From Brevibacterium sp. (GTDB lineage Bacteria; Actinomycetota; Actinomycetes; Actinomycetales; Brevibacteriaceae), in contig NZ_JAPSIB010000024.1 in assembly GCF_031179145.1 (NCBI RefSeq), forward strand, positions 1 through 49,426: 49,426 nt of DNA, in the 5' to 3' direction. Below are positions 37,292 to 46,102 of this stretch, piece by piece; position 1 is the stretch's first letter, and each line of letters opens with the position of its first letter. A program made the translations under genes and the position numbers. The notes beneath the pieces are model-generated. The model did not search any database. It was not told the origin of the DNA and worked only from the letters and a program-made list of their open reading frames with translations.

Positions 37292-37990
37292 CTATCCGGA
37301 GGTCCCGCGGTGCGCGACGCGGTAGCTCGGCTCGCGCAGCCTTCGCACCCAGGGGTAGGTGGTGGACCCGGAGAGAGGATGCCCTACCGGATCGAACCGA
37401 AGCTCGGCCGAGTCCGCCTCGGCGGCGGGCTTGAGCACGACGTCTGCGAATGGGTGCCACTTGTCGGTCGGCGCCGCGTGATAGAGCCGGACCCGCCACG
37501 GCTGCTCTTCGAGCGCCCGCCGCAGGCCCCCCAGGTCAGCCGGGAGCACTCGAGAGGGGACGCTCCGGGCGCAGATCAGCGCAGGTCCGCGCGGCGAGCG
37601 GTACGGCAGGAGACTCCCGAACGTCGCGCCCGTCGCCGAGCGCCGGGGCACGAGTACGAACCGAAAGGGGAAACCGATGCCGGTCGACGCGAGCAGCACA
37701 TCCGCGCGCCGACCGTCGTCGACGTGGAATCGCAAGGCGAGACCGAGCACGTCCGGCAGTTTGTCGGGCAGCCCGACTCCTCGGGACAGCCGCGCGGTCA
37801 CCTCGAGCGGCTTTCCCCGGATGTCATCGATCCAGCCGATGCCCGACGGCGCCGAATCACGAATCCAGGTGGCGTGCCCCGTCAGCACCAGCCCGCGCGA
37901 ATGGATGGGGCGCGGATAACGGATGCGCCGGAGCAGAGAGAAGAAGCCGCCCAGCGCGGTTCCGGCCACCTCTACAGGTCGAGCGAACAT
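37292..37990 (-). CDS. Conserved actinobacterial protein, catalase-fold-like
   Basis: A 232-residue protein. RGLVLTGHATWI, ARLSRGVGLPDKLPDVLGLALRF, GIGFPFRFVLVPRR, TFGSLLPYRSPRGPALICAR and KWHPFADVVLKP resemble actinobacterial proteins often named phosphodiesterase; the pattern of the first half recalls the catalase-like beta-barrel. No catalytic proof is visible. GATAAT lies six bases before the chosen ATG (leaderless). It is the only cargo between tags 1 and 2. Confidence 0.55.
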   Translation of the reverse strand: MFARPVEVAGTALGGFFSLLRRIRYPRPIHSRGLVLTGHATWIRDSAPSGIGWIDDIRGKPLEVTARLSRGVGLPDKLPDVLGLALRFHVDDGRRADVLLASTGIGFPFRFVLVPRRSATGATFGSLLPYRSPRGPALICARSVPSRVLPADLGGLRRALEEQPWRVRLYHAAPTDKWHPFADVVLKPAAEADSAELRFDPVGHPLSGSTTYPWVRRLREPSYRVAHRGTSG

Positions 37991-38042
37991 GCAGCCATTA
38001 TCCCAACCGAGCGGCGCCGTGGTAAGCCCCCTCCTGGCGGCC

Positions 38043-38095
38043 TCACACGTTGAACCGGAACTCCACCACTTTCCGGTACGTACGGCCATCTGCAT
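38043..38095 (-). repeat. VEFRFNV 3'-end tag, copy 2
   Basis: The minus strand reads DADGRTYRKVVEFRFNV and TGA. It shares GCAGATGGCC and the following 40 bases with copy 3 at about 80%. It is the only copy with TGA instead of TAG. A 27-codon frame starts at an ATG overlapping the hydrolase stop, probably by chance. Confidence 0.8.
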
Positions 38096-38122
38096 CGAAC
38101 GTCAGCGTACCTCGCGAACAGT

Positions 38123-38923
38123 TCATACCACGAGGTGGTGCTCGCGTAGAAAGCTGACGACGGGTGGCCACACTGAGCCGGGGTCGGTGAAAGGTGCGGC
38201 GTGGCTGAGTCCCGCAAGCTCCAGATACTCAGCCCGAGGAATCGCATTCGCCACTTCACGCGCACGTAAGGCGAATGTATCGCTGTCGAGCTCGAACCCC
38301 ATCACGAGGCACGGCCTCTTCACGCCCCTCAGCGCCTCCAGCCTGTTCTGATATGAGGCGATGAACTCCGACGAACGCCGGCGGAGGTCGGCGTCTGGCC
38401 GATTACCCCATCCAGGTTGTGACTTCATGAAACTCCGAACGAAGGCGTCCTCGGAAAGCATCCCGGCAGGGAATGCTGTCAGCAGGCCGAGGACAGCGCG
38501 GACGCTGTCAGCCCCTTGCTCAGCCAGAGAATCCCATGCCTGCTGGAGCATCTTGTCGATCTCGTTCTGGCGACCGTAGGGAGCCAGCAGAACAGCCGAA
38601 CACACCTGCTCGCCGGCCGCGAGCGTGACCTCCTGGCCGATCACCGCACCCTGCGACCATCCAACCAGCGACACCGGCTCTGCTCGGAGTTTCACAAACT
38701 TCGTCACACAAGCAACCACGCTTTGCCAGTCAAACTCGCTTGGACGATGCTCGAACGTCGTCACCCTGTACCCCGATGACACCAACTCATCTCTCACCTG
38801 GGCCGTCCAGGCTACGGGATCCGCGAGCGGATTACTCAGAAAGACCACTTCGGGCCCGTCGCCCCAGGTATGGACAATGCCAAGGTCATTCTCGCGAGTT
38901 CGACTCTCCACCGACCTACCCAA
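38123..38923 (-). CDS. Alpha/beta hydrolase
   Basis: A 266-residue alpha/beta-hydrolase-fold protein. The nucleophile elbow is LVGWSQGAVIGQE (GxSxG) near residue 90, with an acid-region DSDTFALRAREVA and a histidine in ELAGLSHAAPF near the C-terminus. It is the usual length for the family. The start is TTG at 38923 or GTG at 38911. The substrate is unknown. It forms a minus-strand block with the GNAT gene. Confidence 0.78.
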   Translation of the reverse strand: MGRSVESRTRENDLGIVHTWGDGPEVVFLSNPLADPVAWTAQVRDELVSSGYRVTTFEHRPSEFDWQSVVACVTKFVKLRAEPVSLVGWSQGAVIGQEVTLAAGEQVCSAVLLAPYGRQNEIDKMLQQAWDSLAEQGADSVRAVLGLLTAFPAGMLSEDAFVRSFMKSQPGWGNRPDADLRRRSSEFIASYQNRLEALRGVKRPCLVMGFELDSDTFALRAREVANAIPRAEYLELAGLSHAAPFTDPGSVWPPVVSFLREHHLVV

Positions 38924-39176
38924 TCAACTCCACGACACCGGGGCCACCCCGCACAGACGCCAGCCGGCGATCCCTCGCACCTCTAATGTTGTGCTGACCG
39001 GCCCAATCGCCCTTGAGCGCTTCGAGACGGTCACCGGGCGGGACTCCACAGCCGCACGGCGTTCTTGTCGTCAAACGCTCCGATCATCAACCTTGACTAT
39101 AACCGAAGTTGTCGACGCCGCATACTCAACTTCAACTCCATCGAGGCCCTGCACGGAAAGCGATCTGCCGTAGCCC

Positions 39177-39731
39177 CTACCACGGACGTCCGCGCAGGTC
39201 GATGTCACCTTCCGGCCACAGCTCGAGGGGCACGGAGATCGGCAGGATGAGCAGGGGCTGACCCGGTTCGTCGACGGTAGGTTCGCCATCGCATCCGATC
39301 GACCTCTCGCGCGCAACGATTCGCGTCCACTCACAGGACGCGTAGAACGGGACGACTTGCTCTCGACAGCCCAGGTAGCCGAATGCGATGCCGCCGTGAT
39401 CGCGCATCGACTGCGCTATCTGCCCCATGAGATCGACTCCGCGACGTTGCCCTCGTACCTCTTCGGAGATCAGGACACCACCGACTCCCGCGATTGCCAC
39501 GGGTTCTTTGCCGACGGCGATCTCGCGGCGTGCCCATCCCACGTGGCCTACGACGCGGTTACTGATCCGTGCGATGACGTGAACGTCATGCGCTGCGTAG
39601 CCGTAGGGCTGCTCCGGGTTCCACTCCCCTAAATCATCGAGATACTCGGTGTCGAAGAGCCGCCGAAGCTCACCCAGATCGGCCTCGGCGAGATCCTCGT
39701 GGGCGAGGACCTCGATCGAATGAGGCTTCAT
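39177..39731 (-). CDS. GNAT-family N-acetyltransferase
   Basis: A 184-residue acetyltransferase. Features are YLDDLGEWNPEQPYGYAAHDVHVIARISNRVVGHVGWARREI, GGVLISEEVRGQRRGVDLMGQIAQ and FYASCEWTRI. The layout resembles aminoglycoside 2'-N-acetyltransferases, but resistance cannot be claimed. The ATG overlaps the stop of the PIN remnant (ATGA at 39728-39731). Confidence 0.75.
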   Translation of the reverse strand: MKPHSIEVLAHEDLAEADLGELRRLFDTEYLDDLGEWNPEQPYGYAAHDVHVIARISNRVVGHVGWARREIAVGKEPVAIAGVGGVLISEEVRGQRRGVDLMGQIAQSMRDHGGIAFGYLGCREQVVPFYASCEWTRIVARERSIGCDGEPTVDEPGQPLLILPISVPLELWPEGDIDLRGRPW

Positions 39732-39848
39732 GCGTCAACCTTCCTCGGATCAACCAGCTCGATTCCGATGTGCGCGAAATCTTTGGCCTTGCGCGTCGTG
39801 CAGATCGCCCCGTGCACCAGGCAGATCGCGGCAATCACCTCCACAAAT
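39728..39848 (-). pseudogene. PIN-domain toxin remnant (VapC-like C-terminus)
   Basis: About 38 codons read FVEVIAAICLVHGAICTTRKAKDF and end HIGIELVDPRKVDA. This equals the last third of VapC-type PIN ribonucleases (IAA...HGA...TRNxxDF...GIELVNP). The upstream part is missing or scrambled, since the frame meets TGA at once. No intact antitoxin gene is seen. Confidence 0.65.
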
Positions 39849-40318
39849 CGCTGACATCATGATATCGCTCAAACGTCGGCGGGCAGGAGCCGCAGATTGA
39901 CCATCTGCTACGAAAACCGCAACTGCCGTCCATTCGACCCACAAACGGCGTCGCCGGCGTCAAGGAGGCTGCCCACCCGGTGTCGCTCAAGGAAATGTAC
40001 GGTCCCGCGTCCCGCGCAGCGGCAGTCGGGTCACGAAGCGAACTCTTCAACAGCATCGGCGAACTCCGCCACCGGTCGTCGACCATGCAGCTCGACTATT
40101 GCGCCCTCCCGAGCAGCGGTTCGAGATCCCGGCGCCCGACATTCAGTGACCAGGACTCGAGACAGACGCCGATTCTACGGACGAGATTGCATCTGCTCCC
40201 GGGTACGACTTCCTATGGGCTCTCCGGATCCGACCTGAGCGGGTTTATCGGCCAGTCGATGCCGTTGATCAATCGAACTGGCCTGCGTCAATCAATGCAG
40301 AAAGGCGAAAAGGAGACG
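39849..40318. other. Degraded intergenic stretch
   Basis: No convincing complete gene. A minus-strand piece reads AIVELHGRRPVAEFADAVEEFAS before a stop near 40040, which could be an antitoxin-like remnant. It belongs to the block between tags 2 and 3. Confidence 0.4.
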
Positions 40319-40371
40319 CTACACGTTAAACCGAAATTCCACCGAGTTCAGGCACGTAGGGCCATCTGGGT
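40319..40371 (-). repeat. VEFRFNV 3'-end tag, copy 3
   Basis: The minus strand reads PDGPTCLNSVEFRFNV and TAG, with codons GAA TTT CGG TTT AAC GTG. These differ from copy 2 only at third bases inside VEFRFNV. The 300 bp beyond it, to 40668, hold no gene that I can support. Confidence 0.8.
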
Positions 40372-40668
40372 CACGAGACACTTGCGCCCGACGGAACGAC
40401 GTCGCCGTCACCGCTCCTCGTCATCGAGCCTCGGCCAGACTCTGCTGACTGGGCCCGAGCGCGGCTAATCATCTCGATGGTCGGCCACGTCCCCCGTGCC
40501 ACTCGTTACGCAACAGGCTGGGCCGCCTCCGAAGCTCTGCCGGACCGAGGACGCGAGCCCTGACCAGAACCGACGACAAGAGGCCGCGATCTCTCGTTCC
40601 GGCAACAGCATCAGCCGAATAAGGTTGAAGGGAAGTAAAGAAACACGAATTACGAGCGGAGAACAGCG

Positions 40669-40956
40669 ATGACGAGCTGCGCGGCTGAAGGCTGTGAAAA
40701 CGTTGGAGCATTCAGGACGCGAACTCGCCCGACCTGGTGCCTTAAGCACCTGCAGGTCCTGTACGAGGAAGGCGGACTCATCCTTCTCGACAGCTTCACC
40801 AAGCCGTCCGACTACCTCTTAACTCGCTGCATACGCTGCGGCTTCGAGGGCCATTACCGGTTCGAGTACGTTATCGACCGCCGCAAGCACTCGGAACCAG
40901 TCTGCCGGGCCTGCTACTGGACCAGCTGGGCGAAGGGCTGCTCCGGGCGGCGCTGA
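40669..40956 (+). CDS. Small zinc-ribbon-like protein
   Basis: A 95-residue cysteine-rich protein: CAAEGC, WCLKHL, TRCIRCGFEGHYRFEYV and VCRACYW give at least two CxxC zinc sites. The ATG follows GGAG. Its end overlaps an alternative frame that looks coding (LLLDQLGEGLLRAALKALDEDDAAL) and runs into the next gene, so either the two genes overlap or a frameshift has split one protein. Confidence 0.55.
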   Translation: MTSCAAEGCENVGAFRTRTRPTWCLKHLQVLYEEGGLILLDSFTKPSDYLLTRCIRCGFEGHYRFEYVIDRRKHSEPVCRACYWTSWAKGCSGRR

Positions 40957-41009
40957 AGGCTCTCGACGAGGACGACGCCGCGCTGGCGAGGTCGCTGGGA
41001 ATCCTCGGC

Positions 41010-41699
41010 ATGGAGGAGTCCGGCAAGGCGATCGCGCTGCACGAGCGCAGAGTGTACTTAACCCACAGCCCGGAGGGCGAGGAGTTCGTCGACGACGGGC
41101 TCAGGAAGCTATGGCGGGAGCACCACCTCAAGCTCGACATCGTGCACCGGTTCCTGATGCTGGAGCAGTACTGGTTCGGCGTCGAGCCCTCGAACTTGGA
41201 GGAGAACGCCGAGGTGCTCGGGAGGATCCAGGAGTGGAAGCACATGCACAACTCCTTCAAACAACGCGGCTTTTACGTCGACGTGACGGCGGAGGGAGAG
41301 CTACTGACTCCGCAGGGCGTCGCCGACCCGTACGCCGTGCGAGCGGTGCTCGAGCACGTACACCAGATCGGGTGGCAGCTGCGGCTCGGCGAGCACATCG
41401 AGGGCAGACGCCAGGAGGACAGGGAGCGCGCTGTGCCGCCGGCAACAGAAGAGATGATCGAGCGCATGAGGAGCCTCACCTGCCACATGGATCCTGTGCT
41501 GGTCGAGCAGGTGCTCGAGTCGATGCGCGAGGGCACCGAAGGCGAGGAGATCAGCAACGCCGCCTACGGATTCATACTGTCGGACAAGCCGCTCGAGAAC
41601 GTGAGCCGGCCCGGCTACGAGGCCCAGGACCGCGAGCTGCACGCGCTGTGGCAGAGACTGCACGGCGACGACGAGAAAGATGCCGAGCAGGTCGAATGA
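41010..41699 (+). CDS. Hypothetical protein, possibly second half of a split gene
   Basis: A 229-residue helical, charged protein that I do not recognise (EEFVDDGLRKLWREHHLKLDIVH ... QYWFGVEPSNLEENAEVLGR). Coding character extends about 30 codons upstream of the ATG without a start codon, back into the zinc-ribbon gene. The likeliest explanations are a non-standard start or a frameshift joining it to the zinc ribbon. A leader of about 100 bp separates it from the ImmA gene. Confidence 0.5.
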   Translation: MEESGKAIALHERRVYLTHSPEGEEFVDDGLRKLWREHHLKLDIVHRFLMLEQYWFGVEPSNLEENAEVLGRIQEWKHMHNSFKQRGFYVDVTAEGELLTPQGVADPYAVRAVLEHVHQIGWQLRLGEHIEGRRQEDRERAVPPATEEMIERMRSLTCHMDPVLVEQVLESMREGTEGEEISNAAYGFILSDKPLENVSRPGYEAQDRELHALWQRLHGDDEKDAEQVE

Positions 41700-41807
41700 A
41701 CAGCGAGGCCATACGGCGATCCTACGCCTTGGACGCGCGCGCTCATCGGTAGACTGGGGAGAGAAGCACCGGTCAGAGCAGGCCGAACACCGAGCAGGAG
41801 GGGTCGA

Positions 41808-42935
41808 GTGGCACGCGCACCAATCGACGGCAGCACCCTCAGATGGGCCCGCGAGCTCGGCAGGGTACCCCGCGAAGAGCTCGCCAAGGCCCTCGGCGTC
41901 GAGCCCGAGCGCATCGACGCGTTCGAGTCCGAGGAGGGCCAGCCGACATTCCGTTAGCTGACGCTCATGGCTACCAAGCTCGACAGACCCTTGGGGTTCT
42001 TCTTTGCCCTCGCGCCGGCTGAGCCGGACGTGCCGGAGACTGCGGATTTCCGCGGGCGGGTCCACGACGAGCTCCCGCCCGGCCTCGCGCGCGATATGCG
42101 GCGCGCCGAGCAGCACCGCGACGCGATGCTGGACCTCGACGACCAGCCGCGAGAGCGCCTGGAACTCGTGCCGCTCACTTGGCAGACCCTCGCCCAGAGA
42201 GCCACGGACCTGCGTCGCCAGTTCGGCCTCCTGGACTCCTTTGTCCCGACCGAATCCCAGAACGGGCAGGTGTTCAACTTCTGGCGGGGCCTCATCGAGG
42301 CGCGCGGCATCCTGGTCTTCCAGACGACGAAGATCCCTCTGGAGACGTTCCGCGGCCTTTCCATCCACCACGATCGGTTGCCGATAGTGCTCGTGAACGG
42401 CGGCGACAGCGCCGCCGGCCGGGTCTTCACCCTATTCCACGAGATCGCCCACCTCGCCAACCGCACCAGTGGGCTGTGCATGCTACGCGAGAACGTCAAC
42501 GAGGAGGCCCTCGCAAACGGCTTCGCTGCGAACTTCCTCATGCCCGAAGCGAGCGTCCGCCGTCACGTGGCGGCGGACGAAGACCCTTACGAGCTCGCAG
42601 TCAGTCTCGCGTCCGTCTTCAAGGTGAGCCCTCTGGCAGCAGCCGTCCGTCTCAAGACGCTCGACGTCATCGACGACGAGGACCTCGCGGAGGTGCGCGC
42701 GACCAGCGACGAGGCGTGGAAGAAGGTTCGGGACAAGAGGAAGAACAGCGACGGCTTCGTGCCCCCGTGGCGACTGCGGTACCGCGATCTCGGCAGCACT
42801 TACATCGGGGTGGTCGCGCATGCTCTCGAGGACCAGCGCGTCGACATGATGGACGCCACCTACCTGCTGAACGCGCGGATCCCCATGGTCGAGCAGCTGC
42901 TCAGCGAGTACTACCGGACCGGCGGTGCCGATTGA
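41808..42935 (+). pseudogene. XRE-ImmA/IrrE metallopeptidase gene with an in-frame TAG
   Basis: The GTG at 41808 follows AGGAGGGG. Codons encode an N-terminal HTH (STLRWARELGRVPREELAKAL...RIDAFESEEGQPTFR), then TAG at 41955-41957, then in the same frame LTLMATKLDRPLGFFFALAP. Relatives have FRQL here, so CAG to TAG is a one-base change. The protease part is intact, with LFHEIAHLAN (HExxH) near residue 208. Such proteins cleave partner repressors or toxins. A restart at the ATG at 41967 (322 residues) is possible. It overlaps the DUF4411 gene by 4 bp. Confidence 0.82.
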
Positions 42936-43379
42936 CCTACACCCTGGACAGCAACATCCTCATCGGGCTCGTGCAGCGCTATCCGCGCGACATCTTCCCG
43001 GGCATCTGGGACAGCATCGAGGAGTCCGTCGCCCGCGGCGAAAGCTGCATCTGCGAAGCGGTGCATCTGCGAAGCGGTGCATCTGCGAAGCGGTGCATCT
43101 GCGAAGCGGTGCATCTGCTCGACGAGCGGCGAAGAACTTGCGACCGTGAGTGCGATCGGGCAGGCGCATCCCGGATGGGTCCAGGGCCAGTTGAACGAGG
43201 CTGACCCGTTCGTGATCGCCCACGCGAAGTTCGAGGGCTCGGACGTCGTGAGCGAAGAGAACCGCAAAGGCCCCGGCGTCATCGACAAGAACTTGAAGAT
43301 CCCCAACGTCGCCGACGAGCACCAGGTGCGAGTGCTGAAGTTCTTCGACTACGTCCGCACGGAAGGATGGTCCTTCTAG
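42932..43379 (+). pseudogene. DUF4411 PIN-like toxin gene disrupted by tandem repeats
   Basis: TTG at 42932 opens MTYTLDSNILIGLVQRYPRDIFPGIWDSIEESVARGESCICEAV, the start of a DUF4411 PIN-like protein. Four 16-bp repeats then shift the frame. The family C-terminus appears in another frame: ELATVSAIGQAHPGWVQG, DPFVIAHAKFEGSDVVSEENRKG, NVADEHQVRVLKFFDYVRTEGWSF. About 30 middle residues are missing. These genes usually pair with an ImmA/XRE protein, as here (TTGA overlap), forming a toxin-antitoxin pair. Confidence 0.82.
43046..43118. repeat. 16-bp tandem repeat, four copies plus 9 bp
   Basis: TGCATCTGCGAAGCGG is repeated exactly at 43046, 43062, 43078 and 43094 and is followed by TGCATCTGC. Sixteen is not a multiple of three, so each gain or loss moves the reading frame of the toxin gene. 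Confidence 0.95.
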
Positions 43380-43392
43380 GACATGCCTGGCT

Positions 43393-43440
43393 CTACACGT
43401 TAAACCGGAACTCAACCACTTTCCGGCACAGACCAACGTC
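43393..43440 (-). repeat. VEFRFNV 3'-end tag, copy 4
   Basis: The minus strand reads GDVGLCRKVVEFRFNV and TAG. GCCGGAAAGTGGT matches copy 2. The 170 bp between it and 43614 show no gene. Confidence 0.8.
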
Positions 43441-43614
43441 TCCTGGGAGTGTCGACCGGCAGTCGACCGTCAGTCACCTTCGATCACGTATCCCCCGGAG
43501 TCACCCCTGTACAACGCCGTCCTCGCTGTTGATCCCCGATGGCCGAGACCACTCTGGAAGCTACCTAATCTCCGAAGACAGGCAGTCAGTCACATACATT
43601 GACAAACGACCCGC

Positions 43615-44736
43615 TCACCAAGGAACGTGCCATCCATAGGTCGTTGCGTACTCGGCCCCAAATGTGAAGTTATCCCAGTGGTTCCATGGGGTTTCTCTCA
43701 CTCCTGCCGAAAGCACCTCGCTCGCGTCCCAGATTCGAGCTTTGTCGCGCCCGCCAGAGTCAGCGCCCATGAGCGAGAAGGAGTCGGCAAGCGTCTTGAG
43801 TTCATGGTCCTGAAGCGCGAGCCCCGAATAAAGTGAGGTAAGAAACGATGCCAGGACATCACCTTCACGGCGCGCGGGATTAAGCACGAACGCGGATCTA
43901 ACATCCATGGCACTAAACATGCCGATAGCCGCTTGGCGCTCTTCCCCCGGTATGCCCTCGAACATTTGCGGGTGCGAAGGCACGGGCGGTCGAACACTCG
44001 TAATGTGATTCCAGGTACCCAGATCCGGGACGCAAACTAGATCTAGCGATGCGATCGGGCGCGCGGCAAAACTATGATCCGCCTCAAAAAGCTGCTTGGA
44101 CACATTGTAATGGGGGGCGGGAAGAAGGTTGCTTCCATTCATGCGAGCTCGCGAGCAGCCCGAAAACGACCGATCGCGTCAGTTCGTTCCTCGGGGGCCT
44201 TCCCTTGTAGCCATCGTGTGCTGCAGGCGGGCACAAGATTGCGCAACTTGTTGAATCGACGAACTCTTAAGCGTTGATTTCACTGAGAACGCCGCGGCGA
44301 CACCCCCCCACCAGAATGTGCGATTTAGATCGCAGTAACCTCGGGTAACTGGGTCGGAGGACAACGATATCGGTCTCTTCGGGTGGCTCACCATTGTCAA
44401 TCTCGCCAACGATGTGCTTGTTCTTGACTACCTCGTACTGCGGCGGCAGCCAACTCTCGAGGAAGGTGGCCCACGCCGCTGCGACCTGCATGCCGGACTC
44501 CTGAACTCGTCCAGTCGTCGCCGATAGGCGCATAGGCGCGCGAATACTTCTTCATACTCCTCCGCCATTTGCGAGGAAGTCGAATTTAGCCACCGCAAGT
44601 GCTCGCCCGATAGTGGTTGGGGGTGTCCACCGAGATTGCCGAACCCATATTCCTCAGCGTCCTCGTAGGCAGTGGTTCCACTCACGAGCCCTCCTCCCAT
44701 TTCATTGCCGTAGCCGAAGGTTAAGCTGGATCCCAA
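43615..44736 (-). pseudogene. DUF6602-like nuclease gene broken by frameshifts and a stop
   Basis: Four pieces in order on the minus strand look like one protein. The first (from 44736 or an ATG at 44700) ends AEEYEEVFARLCAYRRRLDEF. The second is AAAWATFLESWLPPQYEVVKNKHIVGEIDNGEPPEETDIVVLRPSYP. The third is VAAAFSVKSTLKSSSIQQVA ... ATREGPRGTN, then TGA. The fourth, in the same frame, is FAARPIASLDLVCVPDLGTWNHITS to GWHVPW. ETDIVVL...FSVKSTL resembles a PD-(D/E)xK nuclease core. At least two frameshifts and one nonsense codon are needed. GC is lower than around it. Confidence 0.65.
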
Positions 44737-44780
44737 CTACACATTGAATCTAAATTCAACCACGTCACCACGGTTAGCAA
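44737..44780 (-). repeat. VEFRFNV 3'-end tag, copy 5
   Basis: The minus strand reads ANRGDVVEFRFNV and TAG with codons GAA TTT AGA TTC AAT GTG. It is the most diverged copy in nucleotides, yet the peptide is unchanged. ANRGDV is shared with copy 7. Confidence 0.8.
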
Positions 44781-44814
44781 CCAATGCCGGCGTCGGCAGG
44801 TACAGCAGGTCAGC

Positions 44815-46002
44815 CTACGCCGGAGCTTCTCTAGTCACGGTCGTGTCCAGAGCTTCGACATCAGCGATCAGCTCCATCACCGACTGATAGCGCCGGTCAG
44901 GCTGAGAGTCGATGCACTTGTGGATGATCTGCTCGATCGGAGTTGCATTGCTCCGCCCCAAGTTCTTCCGCCCAGTGAAGATGTAGAGCAACACGAAGCC
45001 TGCAGCGAAGATGTCATGGACAGCACCGAAGTCCTTGAACGAGCCGAGAGCCGGGTCGATCTTCGTGCCCTTGAGTTCGGTCTCCGTCATCGTGAACTCG
45101 GACCCCTTGAGCTTGGCCAGGCCGAAGTCGGAGAGCTTGACCAGCACAGCTGAACCGCCGAAGGTGCGGAGCAGGACATTTCTGGTGCTCAGATCCCGGT
45201 GGAAGTGCCCCTTGGAGTGGATGAAGTTGAGGCCGTAGAGGAACTGCAGCGCGATCCGCTTGCGGGTCGTCGGGCCGAAGCCTGGCTGGTTGTTGCGCTT
45301 GGCGACGTAGTCCTCCAGCGAGGTGTCGCAGTGCTCCATCGTGTACGACCAGTCCGACTCCTTGAGGTTGTAGACCTCGAGGACGTACGGGAACTGAAGC
45401 TCCTTCATCAGCTCGAACTCCCGTCGGAAGCGCTCCTTCTCCCGGTCATCAGCACCGGGTTTGAGCTTCTTCCTCGCCAGGGTCATGCCGTAGTTCGGGT
45501 CAGTGAACCGATGAACTAAGGCGAAGGCACCCTCGCCGATGGGCGTCAGCTTTACCGTGCGGGAGTCGGACACCGTCACGGCTTGGTCACCAAGGCTGAA
45601 GACTGGCGCGTAGCTCTCGACCTCGACGGGAGTGAAGCCTTCAGGGATGGGGCTCCCTCCACTCTCAACGAGCCATGCCGGTGCGTTCTCGATGACCCGC
45701 TGGTACTCGGGAGCCATGGTAAGCGAGTGACCGGCCTTGTTCAGTATCGTGCGGGCTTCGGCCAGGAGGTCGATGAGATCTAGCAAGTTCCTCGAGTTGT
45801 CGGCGTTGAAATGTCCGCTGCTACCGCCTCGGGCCTTGTAGTTCATGTGCTTGAACTCGACGTCGAGGCCAGCATGAATGTAGGCGAAGGCGCGGGGCAG
45901 GACCGGCTCCCGGCGGTACAACTCGAGGTAGGTGGAGTCGATGTCCTTCTCATAGAACGTGCGTTCGAAGCGCTCCACCCGCTCCTGCTCCATGGTCTTC
46001 AT
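44815..46002 (-). CDS. Cytosolic Ser/Thr protein kinase
   Basis: A 395-residue kinase without membrane helices. The first 145 residues are a helical domain of unknown type. The kinase domain has the glycine loop IGEGAFALV, the lysine in LARKKL, HFHRDLSTRNVLL (HRDxxxxN), SDFGLAKL (DFG) and an activation-loop GTKIDPALG. Stand-alone kinases in defence islands can act in abortive infection; this role is inferred. TAGCCT plus six bases precedes the ATG (leaderless). It follows the truncated membrane protein gene by about 100 bp. Confidence 0.82.
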   Translation of the reverse strand: MKTMEQERVERFERTFYEKDIDSTYLELYRREPVLPRAFAYIHAGLDVEFKHMNYKARGGSSGHFNADNSRNLLDLIDLLAEARTILNKAGHSLTMAPEYQRVIENAPAWLVESGGSPIPEGFTPVEVESYAPVFSLGDQAVTVSDSRTVKLTPIGEGAFALVHRFTDPNYGMTLARKKLKPGADDREKERFRREFELMKELQFPYVLEVYNLKESDWSYTMEHCDTSLEDYVAKRNNQPGFGPTTRKRIALQFLYGLNFIHSKGHFHRDLSTRNVLLRTFGGSAVLVKLSDFGLAKLKGSEFTMTETELKGTKIDPALGSFKDFGAVHDIFAAGFVLLYIFTGRKNLGRSNATPIEQIIHKCIDSQPDRRYQSVMELIADVEALDTTVTREAPA

Positions 46003-46102
46003 AGCTCTAGGCTATCGGCGACCTAGGACAGAAGGACGCCATCGAGTGAATGACCATTGGATAGATACAGAGCTAACCTGGCGTCGACACTCTCCTGGCG
46101 GG

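Noticed and set aside
38043..38125. A 27-residue gene starting at the hydrolase stop (MNCSRGTLTF...)
   Set aside because: It is explained by the 3'-end tag; other copies lack this start.
39096..39130. Possible eighth, degraded tag (ACTATAACCGAAG)
   Set aside because: The VEFRFNV reading is lost and only short scattered matches to copy 7 remain.
43046..43118. CRISPR-like array at the 16-bp repeat
   Set aside because: Units are directly adjacent without spacers and lie in a toxin gene; no cas genes are present.
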